A stretch of 64,000 bases of DNA from Hemerocallis citrina. Its lineage: Eukaryota; Streptophyta; Magnoliopsida; Asparagales; Asphodelaceae. The position numbers and the translations under genes were made by a program. Of the stretch, positions 21,913 through 34,167 are shown piece by piece. The notes beneath the pieces were generated by a model that saw only the letters and a program-made list of their open reading frames with translations, was not told the DNA's origin and did not search any database. Position 1 is the first letter of the stretch. Each line of letters begins with the position of its first letter. The stretch spans positions 39,836,984-39,900,983 of the forward strand of contig CM030362.1 of assembly GCA_017893485.1 (NCBI GenBank), written 5' to 3'.

Positions 21913-22409
21913 GGTGTGTGTAGCTGAACTCTAGTTTATTTTAAGTAAATCCAAACCACAGCTATGTGTTCTTCGACATGGGATGTCGCCGAGTCTACAC
22001 AACTGTACATATGAGAAAGATGGAACCCTCAGCCAAAAAAGTTGTAGCTTGATTTGTTCATACTTTTTTTTTCTCCCCTTGACAGGCATTATTCAGTGTC
22101 ATTTTTTAGCATATACTTTAAAAGACCCCAAAATTGCACATATACTAATTGTTAGACACAAATTCAAGATCTTGAATGCAAAGAACAATCTGGGAATGAC
22201 TCAGTATTATTGAATGAATAAGGCAGCAATAAATAGCTTTTACAGAAGAATAACAGAATAACAAAACACCCCACACAGTGGCTAAAAGCATGGTAACAAA
22301 CTTGACTAGTTCATATAGCTACTTATCCCAAATGACTAGAACATTTATTCTAACAACTTAACAAACTAAATCTTATCATTCCCTCCCCTAAACTAGACTG
22401 CCTAAGCAG

Positions 22410-24219
22410 CTAGTTTACCTTTGGTGCATCACAGATTCCCAGCTTCTTTCTGAGCTCCTGAAAGGACTCCAACTTGAGTGGTTTTGTAAGAATATCTGCA
22501 ATCTGCTGCTGTGTTCCACAAAATTCCAACTGCACCACTCCTTCATTCACCAGATTACATAAGAAGTGAAAATGCAAATCGATGTGCTTGCTTCTGCCGT
22601 GCATTACAGGGTTCTTTGACAACTTGATGGCTGAACTATTGTCACAAAAGATGACTGGACTCTCACTGCCTTCATAGCCAAGCTTCTTTAACACCCTTTT
22701 CATCCACACCGCTTGACAAGTACATGCTATAGCAACAAAAAACTCAGCTTCGGTTGTGCTCAAAGTAACTATCGGCTGCTAACGAGATGACCAAGCTACT
22801 GCTACTCCACTAAGAATAAAAGCATACCCCGACATTCTCTTTCTATCATCTACAGAACCAGCATAGTCACTGTCAGTGAAACTAATCAACTCCTTATTCC
22901 CTCCCTGCATGTAAAGAATACCAAAACCAGGAGTTCCTTGCAAGTATCGCAAAATTCGCTTCGCTACTAAAAGATGTAGCTCAGTTGGCTTGGACATATA
23001 TCTGCTAATCAAACTCACAACCTACATTATATCAGGCCTTGTGGCCGTTAAATACATTAAGCACCCAACCAACTGCTTGTAGTATGAGCCATTCACCTCT
23101 ACACCGGTTTCATCTCAAAAGATTCTGAGCCCAGGAATCATAGGATTCTGAACAGAATTACTATGCTCCATCCCAAATCTCCTTAAAATCTCCATAACAT
23201 ACTTCTTTTGACTAATGAATATCCCCCATCAAACTGCACTACTTCAATACCAAGAAAATATCTCATTCTCCCCAAATCAGACATATCAAACTCCCTCATC
23301 ATGGAGCTCTTAAATTCACACATCATAACATCATCATCTCCAGTATAAATTAAGTCATCAACATACAAGCTAATGATTAGGCATTTACCTTGTCTGTTGA
23401 CTTAGGTGAAAGAGTCTGTTCACTGTCATCTTTCTCAAAACCTTCCTTCTTGAAATATGACTCAATACGGCTAAACCATGCTCTTGGAGCTTGCTTGAGT
23501 CCGTACAAAGCTTTGTTGAGTTTGTACACTTTGTGCTCCTCATTCTTTATCTCATAACCCCTCGGCTGCTGAACGAAAACATCTTCTGTCAGATTTCCAT
23601 GAAGAAAAGATGACTTTACATCAAGTTGGAACACCTTCCAACCTTTCTGTGCCACAAGAGCAAGAATCATTCGCACTGTGTGCATGCGAGCTACAGGGGC
23701 ATAAACTTCTTCATAATCAACTCTGTGCTCCTGTGTATAACCCTTTGCGACTAAACGGGCTTTGTGCTTCTCCACCTTTCCAAGTTCATTTAACTTGGTT
23801 TTGTAAACCCATTTAACGCCAATCTTCTTAGCTCCCTTCGGCAAGTCAGTTAGGAACCATGTCCCATTTTTCTTGATTGAGCTCAGCTCTGCATTCATAG
23901 CTTGCACCCACTTCTCTGCTTTCACTGCTTTCACTGCTTCATCATAGTTGATCGGGTTGGAATTAGCAAATAATGCTAAATGAGCCACATCTTCATCAGA
24001 ATGTCCTTTACTAGAGACGTAGTCTCTCATCCAACATGGTGCTATTCTGTTTCGAACTTCTCTCGCATTCGAAGACTCCAAAGCATCAGAATTTCCGGAG
24101 CCTAACATGGATACTTCATTCTCTGATGTAGCTTCTCCCTCGCCATTGCTTTGTTCCACACCTTCACTTTCTTCTACGTCTTCACTGCTCTCTTCTTCAT
24201 CTTCCCAATCTACATTCAT
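22410..24219 (-). pseudogene. Copia-1 reverse transcriptase and RNase H
   Basis: The open frame 23377-24219 contains KWVYKTKLNELGKVEKHKAR, LVAKGYTQEHRVDYEEVYAP and FQLDVKSSFLHGNL (fingers and first catalytic Asp). MYVDDLIYTGDD is in the next piece (23183-23368). The third piece (22779-23018) has YLQGTPGFGILY. The RNase H piece 22410-22763 has STTEAEFFVAIA, FCDNSSAIKLSKNPV, KHIDLHFHF and ADILTKPL. Four frames are needed, so the enzyme is dead. Confidence 0.85.
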
Positions 24220-24392
24220 CTTGATCTGTTCTTCATAGCTCTCATCCTAGCTCTATTCTTTATCTTTCTCAAAGATCACATCTCGGCTAATCACAATCTT
24301 TCTTGACACAGGATCATAGAGTCTATATGCCTTTGATTCCTCACTCACCTGAATAGAACACAGTTGCGACTCCTATTGTCAAGCTTTGTTCT

Positions 24393-25600
24393 CTATGCTG
24401 TAGGAACATGAGCATGTGCTACACAACCAAAGGTTCTGAAATGTTCAACAGAAGGCTTCACCCCGCTCCAAGCTTCTTCCGAAGTCTTGTCTTTCACTGA
24501 AGATGTTGGACATCTATTAAGAACATAGAAAGTCCAATTCACCTCCTCAGGCCAGAAGGTCTTTGGGACATTCTTCTCAATCAGTAAGCTCCTCACCATA
24601 TTCATCACAGTTCTATTCTTCCTCTCCACTACTCCGTTCTGTTGCGGCGTGTAGGCGGTGGTCAATTGTCTCCGAATCCCCTACTCTCGACAATAGTTAT
24701 TGAACTCACTTGACATGAATTCTCCTCCACGATCTGTCCTCAAATATTTTATAGGCAAACTAGTCTCCTTTTCCACACGACTTTTAAATAATTTAAAAGA
24801 AGTAAGAGAATCTGACTTATAAGCAAGAAAGTGTACCCAAGCCTTCCTACTAAAATCATCTATGAAGCAAATTAGGTACCTCTTGTGACTACCAGATTTG
24901 GGAGATATAGGTCCGCAAATGTCAGCATGAATTAGCTCCACTTTTCTGATGCTCTCCATGTGCTTCTCTTTGGAATTACTTCTCGATGTTGCTTTCCTCC
25001 CAAGCAATCAGTACAAACATCTTTGGGCTCATCGAAATTCAGTGAACCTCGCATCATTGCTTTAGTTTGCAGAGTTTTGAGACCTTTATAGCTGAGGTGT
25101 CCATATCTACGGTGCCAGTGGTGAGCTAGGTCTTGAGTACTTGCTTGCAGACCCACTTCTTTGGCTTCTTTCTTAATTGGTTGCGTATTGGAGAACAATA
25201 CAAATATCTTATTGGCCATCATGTTGCTTTGAATAATCAAACCCCTTGTAGGATGGTAGATTCAGCACTGATTTGATTGCATTAGGACGGCTAGACCATT
25301 TTCTTGCAGCTGACCAACACTAAGAAGATGATTCTTCAACTCCGGAACATAGAACACCTCTGTTACAAGATGACTGACACCTTCCAAAAACAACCACACA
25401 CTTCCTTTGCCACCAACATCCATCATTGTATGGTTGCCCAATCTCACCTTCTGTTTGAACCCTTCATCCAACTCGCAAAACAAAGATGGATCACCACACA
25501 TGTGATTGCTCCAACCAGAATCAAGGAACCACACAACATCTCGATTCACTCCATATGATTCAACATAGGCCATGAGAAGCATTTCCTCTGACTCATCCAA
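24393..25600 (-). pseudogene. Copia-1 protease and integrase
   Basis: The protease motif reads VWFLDSGWSNHM (usual form DSGCSNHM), near residues 24-35 of 25262-25600. GAG-pre-integrase and the zinc-binding region follow with WHRRYGHLSYKGLKTLQ and CTDCLGGKQH (24932-25240). The catalytic core is HADICGPISPKSG, FIDDFSRKAWVHFL, LRTDRGGEF (24681-25007) and TPQQNGVVERKNRT (24393-24665). Frames are broken between the pieces. Confidence 0.85.
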
Positions 25601-26343
25601 TTATGCATAATTAGCTTGCTTGCCCCAACTTGGACACTCATATTGGAAGTGTCCGAGTTGATGACATTTGTAGCACTCAATGATTGCCTTATTGTAGGAT
25701 TGACGACCTCTACCTCTGCCTCTTCCACCTCTGAAAGCAGCTCCCCCACGTCCTCTTCCACTAGAGCCTTTAGTTGTTACTTTCAGAGCTTGTTCCTGCA
25801 TCTCTTGGCCACACAATCTTTGTTCATGAACAAGTAAACTCCCATGAAGCTCATTACCGATCATGGTGCTTAAATCATGCGACTCTTCGATCGCACAAAC
25901 GACATAGTTGAACTTAGTCGTCATTGATCTCAAGATTTTTTTGACACCGTACTCGACTCCAATCGCTCATCATGGATCTTCAGTTTGTTGACGATGGCTA
26001 GGGTTCTTGAGATGTAGCTGTCCACCTTCTCTCCCTCCTTCATGCTGAGCAATTCATACTCTCTCTTTAATGCTTGAAGTTGTGCCTGCCTGACTTTGGA
26101 TGAGCCTTGATACTTCTGCTTCATGGCATTCGAGATTTGCTTGGAGGTATCATCCTCCAAAATTGTCTCCAAGATCTCCCGAGGAACAGCCTGATAAAGA
26201 TAATTCTTTATCTTCAAATCTTTTAACTGCTGCTCATGAACTAACCTTTGTTGTGCCTCTGTAGCTTCCGCTCCTTCTGCCACTTTGAAGACACCACTCT
26301 CCACAAGATTCCAATACTCCTTGGAACAGAGGAAATTCTCCAT
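25601..26343 (-). pseudogene. Copia-1 Gag
   Basis: Two overlapping frames. 25930-26343 has the UBN2-type Gag helix region (NYLYQAVPREILETILED, KYQGSSKVRQAQLQALKREY). 25601-25933 has a Gly/Arg-rich stretch (GRGRGGAAFRGGRGRGRGR) followed by a zinc knuckle, CYKCHQLGHFQYEC. The true start, with MEEGSNGN-like residues near 26430, is separated by a stop. Confidence 0.8.
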
Positions 26344-26859
26344 CAGCTTCTCCTAGTGTTCGTAGTGACCATCAAACACAGGAATGTTGGGATTCACAAA
26401 TTTCCTATTTCCATTGCTTCCTTCTTCCATCTTTCTCACACTCACACTCTTTGTGTTTCTCTCACGCTCACACTCTATGTGTTTCGCTCTGATACCAGAA
26501 TGTTAGACACAAATTCAAGATCTAGAATGCAAAGAACAATCTGGGAATGACTCAGTATTATTGAATGAATAAGGCAGCTATAAATAGCTTTTACAGAAGG
26601 AATAACAGAATAACAAAACACCCCATACAGTGGCTAAAAACATGGTAACAAACTTGACTAATTCAAATAGCTACTTATCCCAAAAGACTAGGACATTTAT
26701 TCTAACAACTTAACAAACTAAATCTTATCACTAATTGTTCGGGTTTGCAATAATCTTTTTTTAAAGATGTTAAAAATTAAACTTATCTCACCACCAAATC
26801 AGGTTTTATTTTGTATTGGATCCAACACTAAATTTATTATTTTCAACATAAAAGTTTGT

Positions 26860-29800
26860 TGAATCCATCGACAAGCTTTGGCGTATCCTGCTTAAGCTCC
26901 ACGCTATTAAATATGGATTCAAGATTTGGCGCAAAGAAAGATATGCCTCCGCTAATGATCTTAAGCATGTCTTCCTCTCTGCTATTGAATCCATCGACAA
27001 GCTTGAAGTGCTTGGTCCGATCTCTGATTCCCTTCGTAATGAAAGGTCTTCGTGTAAGAGATATTTCGCTTCCATCCTTCACGATGAACATATCAAATGG
27101 GCGCAGCGGGCCAAGGTTCGCTGGCTCAAGGAGGATGATGGAAACATCGCCTTCTTTCACAGCTTTGCGTCGCATCGCCAACGGTGCAATCGCATCTCTT
27201 CCATTATTAACGATGGTATTGAACTTAATTTCGATTCCGATATTCATGCGACCTTTCTTCAGTTCTATAAAAATCTTCTTGGCTCTTCTCAAGCCCATTT
27301 TATTCATCTTGATTGGACACAGCTTTATGGTCAAGAATCCCATGATCTGTCTAGCCTGGAGGCTCCCTTTTCTCTGGAAGAGATTAAAACTGTCGTCTTC
27401 TCTTTAAAAAGCGAAGCGACTCCTGGCCCGAACGGTTTTCCCTTCTTCTTCTTCCAAAAATTTTGGGATTTCCTTAAAGAAGAACTCCTTGATATGTTCG
27501 CTGATCTCCACCAAGGTTCATTTTCCTTTGATCGTATTAATTATGCTCACATCGTTCTCATCCCCAAAATTATTGGTGCTAATTCTATTGCCAATTTTCG
27601 ACCTATTAGCCTCCTTAACACATCATTCAAGATCATTATGGAAGTGTTATCTAACCGCCTTAGCCAAGTCATTTCCCCTCTTATTGATCCCGCACAGTCT
27701 GGTTTCATTAAAGATCATTTTATTCTTAATAGCGTGGCTTCGGCCCAAGAAATTATTTCTGACTGCCATAAGCCGAACTCGGAGGCGATTATGTTAAAAA
27801 TTAGATTTTGAATAGGCTTATGATAAGGTGAGTTGAGATTTTCTGTTCGATATTCTTTCTCACCGAGGCTTCGGCCCAAAATGGATTGCCTGGATTAAGT
27901 CCAGCCTCTTCGCTGGCACATCGTCCATTCTTATTAATGGTTCAAAAGGCAATAAATTCAAGTTTAAGCGTGGGCTCTGTCAGGGAGACCTTATTTCTTC
28001 TCCGCTTTTCACTCTCGTCGCTGATGTTTTCAATAAACTGCTTAAGAATGCTTGAGATGCTAATGTCATCGAAGGGCTTGGTGGATCCCGCAGTTTCCAT
28101 GGGGTCCTCAACCTTCAATATGTCGATGACACCATTATATTTGCCAAACCCAATAGGTGTATCCTTCGAAACCTTAAACTCCTTCTTTATATCTTTGAAA
28201 ATGTTTCGGGTTTGTCGATTAATTTTCACAAATCTTCTGTCCTTTGGCTCGGCAGTTCCAATAACTGTCAATTAGAGATTGCCCAATTCTTCAACTGTAA
28301 TGATGCATCATTCCCTATTAAGTATCTGGGGATCCCGTTGAGATGGGGCAAACTACATAAATTGGACTGGTTTCCGATGACTGATAAAGTTGAATCCAGA
28401 ATTAATTTGTGGACAGGTAGGAACCTCTCTCGAGGGGGGAGATTGATCCTAGTCAATGCGGTTCTCTCTTCTATTCCGTTATATATGATGTCTTTCTTCT
28501 ATGTGCCCTCCTGGGTTATCAACAAAATTGATCAAATTAGAAGGAATTTCTTCTGGTCGGGATCTGACATCTATAAAGCTGGTTCCCATCTCTGTAACTG
28601 GCAGAAGGTCTGCACCTCCAAGGTAGCTGGAGGTTGGGTATCCTTAATCTTAGAAGCCAAAATCTTGCCTTATTGGCTAAATGGCTGTGGAGGATTCTTA
28701 AGGAGCCTCAATTACCTTAGGCTCACCTGATTACGGATAAATGCTTCAAAGTTTGGGAATTTTGCCCCTCTCTCTCGTCTAGAGCTTCCTCGTTCTGGAA
28801 AGGTGTTTGGAAGGTGATTGATCCCTTTCGTTGCAGTATCCTACATGTTTGTGCTGGCGGTTCAAAGACCAAGTTCTAGAGTGACCTATGGATAGGCAAC
28901 CAACCAGAAACTGCTCTCGATCTAATTGCTCTCGATCCGTCTACCACTGTGTCGGATTACCTATTGACACACAATAATATCAGAAACTGGACTATTCCTT
29001 TCTCTTCCATCCTCCCACCCTCTCTTGTGCCAGATTACCATCACCTTATTTCTCTATTAAATAGTTACACTTGGCATCCCAAAGAAGACTTCATTTGGCA
29101 TTGGACCAACTCTGGCTCTTTCACGGTTAAATCCTTTTATAACTTCATCAACCACGGTGGCGTAAACTTCCCGTTCGCTAATCGTATTTGTTGCTGCTGT
29201 GCACCATTGAAGGCTTAAATCCTGGCTTGGCTTGCTATTAACAACAGACTCCTTACTGTTGAGTTTCTTAATAAGAGAAACCTAGCAATAGGTCAGTTTT
29301 GTTCTTTGTGTCACCATAGTTTTGAAGACATCAATCATCTATTCCTTCACTGCGCTTTTACAAGACAATTATGGCAAATCAATCTTTTGGCATGGCAGGT
29401 CCCCTCTCTCCCTTCTTGTTTTCTAGATATCTGGAGTACTCTGTCAATCTGCAGGGAATTTCGTAATTCTTGGTTTCTTTCGACTATGGCTATTATTTGG
29501 GTTATCTGGAAAGAAAGGAATAACCGCATTTTTAATCATTCTCCTAAACCTATTAATACGATTATTGATGAGTTTATTTTTTTCGCTAAGCATTGGACCT
29601 CTTATCTCCCTATTCACAAAGTGCACAATTACTGTCTTCATCGCCTAGATGAGGCTTTTCTTTATTTACGTTCTATTACTTCTAATGTTATTCAATCTAC
29701 TGCTCTTATGCCCTAATTGGTCTGGTCTTTTGCTTTTCTTTGCAGGGCTGAATTTTCGAGACGTTTATGTCTCGATCCTTTTGTTTTGAGACTGTTCCAT

Positions 29801-30879
29801 TGGGGAGGTCCGTCTCTTTCTTTTGTGCGTCGGCTTGCTATGATCAGTTGTGGGTTTGTTTGTTTTTGAGACTGGGCACCTTTTGTGCCCATCTTCTTCC
29901 TGGTCTCTGATTTTTTGGGCTATGCATGATGCTCCTTACTGCTTGGTGTATATGTTCTTTTACCTGTTTTGTTCTTTTACTTACTATGATGTTGCCTCTT
30001 TGGTTGTGGACTGCGACATCCACTGTGACCTCAAGGCATCTCAGCTGCCTTCTCCTATGCTGTTTGTTTTTTAGGCGGGGCATTTTTTGTGCCTATCATC
30101 TTTTGTGTTTCTGACCTTACTGTGTGAATGATTTTCTTTACTGCTTACTGAATATGTTCGTTAACTTATTTTGTTCTTTACTTTAGTTTATTCTATTGTT
30201 GCACCTTTTGCTGCAGTCTACGATTACCTGTTTTATTTTCGAGCGGAGCAGCTCTATGCTTCTGTACTGTTTTTTGTGTGGATCTCATGTTCAGGATTGT
30301 TGTGACCTGTTCTATTTTTGTTGGTGAGGTTAGGGTTATCCCAGCTCCTGTCTTGGGGTGTTTCTGTGTCTCCGGTTGGTCTGCTCTGTTTTATGCAGGT
30401 GCTTTCTTTTACCTTTGTCCCCTCCCCCTTGACCAAGCTGAGATTCAGTGTCCCTATTTTTTCGGTTGGGATGGTTTCAAGATGATCGTCATCTCTGATG
30501 GTGTGCATCGCTGAGCTAGCTGTTGCGAGCTTTCCCGGTTGTCGATGGTTGCCAGCCGCGAACCGAGCGTAGTGCTGTCTGTGTGGTTGCTGTTGGGCGA
30601 CCCGCGTGCGTCTTGTTTGTAACTGTTGCAGTTCCCTTCGGCTTCTGGCACTTCTCAGTGTGAGGGGCGTTTGGATCGGTTGTTTGTTTTTGTGTTAGCG
30701 CTTTCGCATCAGCAAAGCTCTCCTTTGTCTGCTGGTCTATTCTTTTCTGTGGTTCTTTAGCTCTTGTTGCTCTTGTTATTTTACCCCTTGTAAAATTGTA
30801 CTTTTTACCTACTTTTTGATTATATATCTGGCTGGAGTCACTCGACTCTATCCGTGTTATCCAAAACAAAAAACAAAAA
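26860..30879 (+). mobile_element. L1-type LINE 1, 5'-truncated
   Basis: Bounded by a perfect 15-bp target duplication AACATAAAAGTTTGT (26845-26859 and 30880-30894). The right end is A-rich (CAAAACAAAAAACAAAAAA), the left end starts abruptly between endonuclease and RT. That combination is the classic result of truncated target-primed reverse transcription. The body has RT and the C-terminal zinc finger of plant L1 ORF2, then more than 1 kb of GT-rich 3' region (29720-30840) with no gene. Confidence 0.93.
26870..29716 (+). pseudogene. LINE-1 ORF2 remnant (RT and zf-RVT)
   Basis: The frame 27008-27811 contains QRAKVRWLKEDDGNIAFFHS, YAHIVLIPKI, IANFRPISLLNTSFKII and PAQSGFIKDHFILNSV; it ends where LDFE should run into AYDKV, at an in-frame TGA followed by a shift. 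LQYVDDTIIFA (YVDD instead of the usual YADD) is encoded near 28110-28145. 28212-28730 has SSVLWLGSSN and YLGIPLRWGKLHKLDW. 28949-29716 has the HW...FT region and the zf-RVT motif FCSLCHHSFEDINHLFLHC. At least five disruptions. Confidence 0.85.
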
Positions 30880-30997
30880 AACATAAAAGTTTGTCAAGAA
30901 GAATTCCCACGAAAATAAAGGAGACAACAGAAACTTACTTTTGAGATGCACATCAGCCCATCCGGTTGGGGCCATACACTAAGCCATATAAATAAAG

Positions 30998-31168
30998 AGT
31001 AATGCTTTAGCCACTACCAATTTCACTACCATTTCCTTCGCTACCGTAGGTGGCATACTCCTATTGGAGAGTTCTTCCACCTACTCTATCATCTCCTACC
31101 TATTGGAGTGTGCCACCTAAGATAGTAAAGAGAAATGTAGTGAAAGTGGTAGTGGCACTAGCATTACT
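30998..31168. mobile_element. Hairpin MITE (171 bp)
   Basis: Begins AGTAATGCT and ends AGCATTACT. The arms remain complementary almost to the centre: CCACTACCAATTTCACTAC pairs with GTAGTGAAAGTGGTAGTGG, and AGGTGGCATACTCCTATTGG pairs with CCTATTGGAGTGTGCCACCT. It is therefore nearly one long hairpin. The target duplication is not clear because of the AAATAAA repeats on both sides, so the superfamily is unassigned. Confidence 0.8.
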
Positions 31169-31170
31169 CA

Positions 31171-31213
<43 letters not shown>

Positions 31214-31215
31214 AT
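31169..31215. repeat. (AAAT)n microsatellite
   Basis: About eleven AAAT units directly at the right end of the hairpin MITE. The left flank also ends in AAATAAAG, so the repeat probably expanded from the insertion site. Confidence 0.95.
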
Positions 31216-31272
31216 ACACACGAAGTACGACATTCCGTTAGTTACTAGCTTGCCAGTCATAGTAAGCTTGTT

Positions 31273-32496
31273 TTTTTGAGGGAAAAGGTGGAATAAGGCC
31301 ACCCTGTTTTATTAATAAGAAATTAACAAAACAAACCCAGCATACTGGGGCAAGTTACAACCTACAGACAGAGAAAAAAAAACATGAAGCGACATGACCA
31401 GTACATATAATCAGCTCTCACTCTAAACTACGAGGACCAACTAATTGTATGTCCGTCAAGTAAGCTTCGAGCACCCACCTCCACGGTGTGCGCACACCCA
31501 CCTAAAGCGAATCATGTGGGATTTGAAAATTTGCCGCTCCAATCCTTCTACCTCACCACCGCAACTTCACACATGGCCCAATCGGAGTCGCACCCAAAAG
31601 GAGAGCCGTAGAGAGGGTACTCACCTCTGTCACGTTATAGCTCTCATCAGCCATTTCTCACCAATCACAACACTCGGTCACCCTAACTACGAACACCGAC
31701 AAGGAGAGAGCCGTGAAGAGGATACCTTTGCCTCTCACACGTATCTACTCTCTCTAATGACTTCTCACAAACACTAACAGACACCAGCACAGAATAGAGA
31801 GAAGCAACAACTTTACTCTCTCACTCTCTCACTCTCTCTCTCACGCAAAACCCAAAACAATCACAACTAACAGAAGCATCACCTTCCCCCTCTCGCTCCT
31901 ACGGGCGGTGGACGTTGTAGATTGCAGATTTATTGATGAGGGCGTAGTGGCGGCGCTGTTGCAAAACCTGTGGCCGTTGATTAACGGGTGTCGAATTCAG
32001 GGTGCGACTACCCCACTACCGACAAAAATAGATACATCTCCACCTCAGCAATTTCTACAGGACACCTCATGGGGGGACCCTGTCTGCGGGCCCAAGCCCC
32101 ACCTAGTGCTGTAAAGGTGCGCACGCGGGAGGAAGCTCTGGCGCGACAGTTGAGACAAGCACGCCGAAAGTAGAGATAAATGAGCGCACACCACGGAGGG
32201 ACCCCATCTTCGGGCCCAAACTCCACAATCGTGCAAAACATTATAATCCGCTCATCATAGGAACTCGCAGAAAGAGAAGCACACCCGGCTTATTCACACT
32301 CACTACCAACCCTCGCAAAAACCAAATCTTTGCGCCAAGAGTGTGGACTTGGTGGCAAGCACGAAGAACATCCGGGCGAACATCTAGCAAAGCCAACCAA
32401 TCCCAATCTAACCCAAACCCCAACCCAATCAACTCACCCCAAACTCCCAACTCTAAAAGCAACCCAGATTGGACACAAAGTCCGGCTCTTTCTCAG
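31273..32496 (-). mobile_element. Coding-poor retroposon with a LINE-type 3' end
   Basis: A perfect 17-bp target duplication GTCATAGTAAGCTTGTT is at 31256-31272 and 32497-32513. On the minus strand the 3' end is TTATTAATAAAACAGGGTGG followed by an A-run. The same 3' UTR phrase (TTTATTAAAG...ACCCAG...ACTGG in plus) occurs at the LINE fragment starting 43229. The body has GA-rich leader-like sequence (TGAGAAATGGCTGATGAGAG, CACGGCTCTC) related to 63.5-64.0 kb, and no RT or endonuclease frame. It is read as an internally deleted LINE or LINE-mobilised non-autonomous RNA. Its right end is about 235 bp from the ATG of the next gene. Confidence 0.78.
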
Positions 32497-32733
32497 GTCA
32501 TAGTAAGCTTGTTGTCATTTTAACCTCCTCTTTTTGGGTAGGATTGATTACTTGCTCGATTCAACTGCCTCTCTATCCAAGGTACCTTCGTACTCGTACA
32601 ATTCCTCAAACGTTGCCATACTGTCTGTCCGTCGAGATTTATTTTTTGTTACAGTAGCTCTGAATGCTAGCTATTTGATAGATTGCCTGAACGAGATTAT
32701 CCTAAATTATTATTGCATTCATTCACTGTGATA

Positions 32734-33942
32734 ATGGACTACAAGATTATATCACATATTGCGTGTTCTCGTGGCATCAGTTCATTGAGACCAGGTCTCT
32801 TCAAGTTAACCAGAGCGTTCTACCATGATAATGGACAAGAGCTCGACGATGAGATGCTTCCCTCAGAGTGGTACAGAGCAGCATATGGGAAGTTAATCAA
32901 ACTGACCCATGTGCTAAAGAATGTAGAAAAAATTGATGGGAGGCTAATAAACACCAAAGATGGTTCGATCGTCACAGATACTAGTATCATTACCCAAATG
33001 CAGTCTTTCAGTTCTCTCGTAAAAGCTTTCATTCGAACATTTCCAGGTCGATTTCAGAAACCAGGTGAAAGGAATTCTCAGACACTCAACTCCCTCACCA
33101 AAGTCTGCAACTTTTTGAACATCTCAGCGCAGAAGAGGCAGAGTGTTCGCTTATCGATATGCCCACAAGTCACGCAGCATCACATATGGAAGGGAGCAAT
33201 AGAACAAGTACTTTCAGATTTGAAACAGGAAATGGAGAGTTTGAATTGTCATTCTTCTTCTTCTTCTATGCAAATGGGTGAACAGATACTATCAAGTTGC
33301 ATCAAGTTTTTCTCTGAAGCAACAAATCTTTCGAGCTCAGAGTCTCCTTCTTGGATGAGACCAGTGCCTGTGAAGAAGGTTGAGAAACCCGTATCCTCAC
33401 GCACGTGGGAAGAAGTTGTTGAGATGTTTGTAGACCTAACAAAGTGTTTGGAAATGGAGGAAAAGTTGGCAAGTTCTTTCGCAAAGCTTGAAGTGATGAA
33501 GGAAGGGCTTTATCAGATAAGAGACATTGTGGTTGAGAGGGATATCAGTTATAAGGAGGTAAGAAGGCAGGACTGCCTAGTACAGAGGAAGCTCTCTAAA
33601 AGCTTGGGGCATTCTTCAAAGTGTTTGTTTACACTCTTGCTCTACTATTTGTATGGAACAGTTAGAGATGTTGACATTGAGATTTGTGGAGGTGTTCAAG
33701 TCCAAAATGGTCGGTGTTTTGTGTACATCGGTAAGATTCTTACTTGCTGTGATGAAGGGATGATAAGGAATGGGATTAAGCAGTTGAGTAAGGCGCTTGG
33801 CGTCTTCAAGTTTGTGTGGGAAACTGCGGAAATGGCGGGGAAGTTGGAGTTGGAAGGGCATTTATGGTGTGTTGGGGCTGAGGAGAGGACTATAACACAT
33901 AGAGGGAGTGTATTCTTTGTGCATGAAATCAGGCTACCTTGA
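32734..33942 (+). CDS. Conserved plant protein of unknown function, single exon
   Basis: I do not recognise this protein by name. An intact 402-residue frame runs from ATG 32734 (an in-frame ATG 51 bp upstream at 32683 gives a less likely N-terminus) to TGA 33940-33942. It has no signal peptide or membrane segment. There is a Ser run (residues 171-176), predicted helical stretches such as TWEEVVEMFVDLTKCLEMEE, and a C-terminal block that looks like a folded, conserved domain: KCLFTLLLYYLYGTVRDVDI, EICGGVQVQNGRCFVYIGKI, FKFVWETAEMAGKLELEGHL, CVGAEERTITHRG. Codon use and lack of stops argue for selection. Retroposons sit immediately upstream (31273-32496) and downstream (34168-34465). Confidence 0.8.
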   Translation: MDYKIISHIACSRGISSLRPGLFKLTRAFYHDNGQELDDEMLPSEWYRAAYGKLIKLTHVLKNVEKIDGRLINTKDGSIVTDTSIITQMQSFSSLVKAFIRTFPGRFQKPGERNSQTLNSLTKVCNFLNISAQKRQSVRLSICPQVTQHHIWKGAIEQVLSDLKQEMESLNCHSSSSSMQMGEQILSSCIKFFSEATNLSSSESPSWMRPVPVKKVEKPVSSRTWEEVVEMFVDLTKCLEMEEKLASSFAKLEVMKEGLYQIRDIVVERDISYKEVRRQDCLVQRKLSKSLGHSSKCLFTLLLYYLYGTVRDVDIEICGGVQVQNGRCFVYIGKILTCCDEGMIRNGIKQLSKALGVFKFVWETAEMAGKLELEGHLWCVGAEERTITHRGSVFFVHEIRLP

Positions 33943-34167
33943 CAATGTATTTGAGAGAGGAATTTTGCATAAGATTGTCATAGTTTGCTTGGATTTATGG
34001 AAGATCTTTACCATGTGTTGTGCATTGTGAACCTGATTTCTTGGATAATTTAATAGGGTGGGAATTGACAATCTATGGAGACTATAAGTGCTCTTGAAGG
34101 AGCAATTAACATGCTTCTTAACAATGAACACTCATGTTTATTTTGAAGGCATGCATATGATAATGTT

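Larger units (their letters stand above)
22150..26730 (-). mobile_element. Ty1/Copia retrotransposon 1, decayed
   Basis: LTRs at 22150-22378 and 26501-26730 start TGTTAGACAC and end CTTATCA, with only scattered differences. A 5-bp target duplication CTAAT flanks them (22145-22149, 26731-26735). The primer binding site, complementary to initiator tRNA-Met, lies just inside the right LTR (GCTCTGATACCAGA at 26486-26499, minus sense TGGTATCAGAGC). The polypurine tract lies inside the left LTR (TCCCTCCCCT at 22380-22389). Domain order on the minus strand is gag, protease, integrase, RT, RNase H, i.e. Copia. Many stops and frameshifts make it inactive, although the LTRs are still similar. Confidence 0.93.

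Noticed and set aside
26856..27407. 183-residue plus-strand frame
   Set aside because: Overlaps the LINE RT in another frame; no motif.
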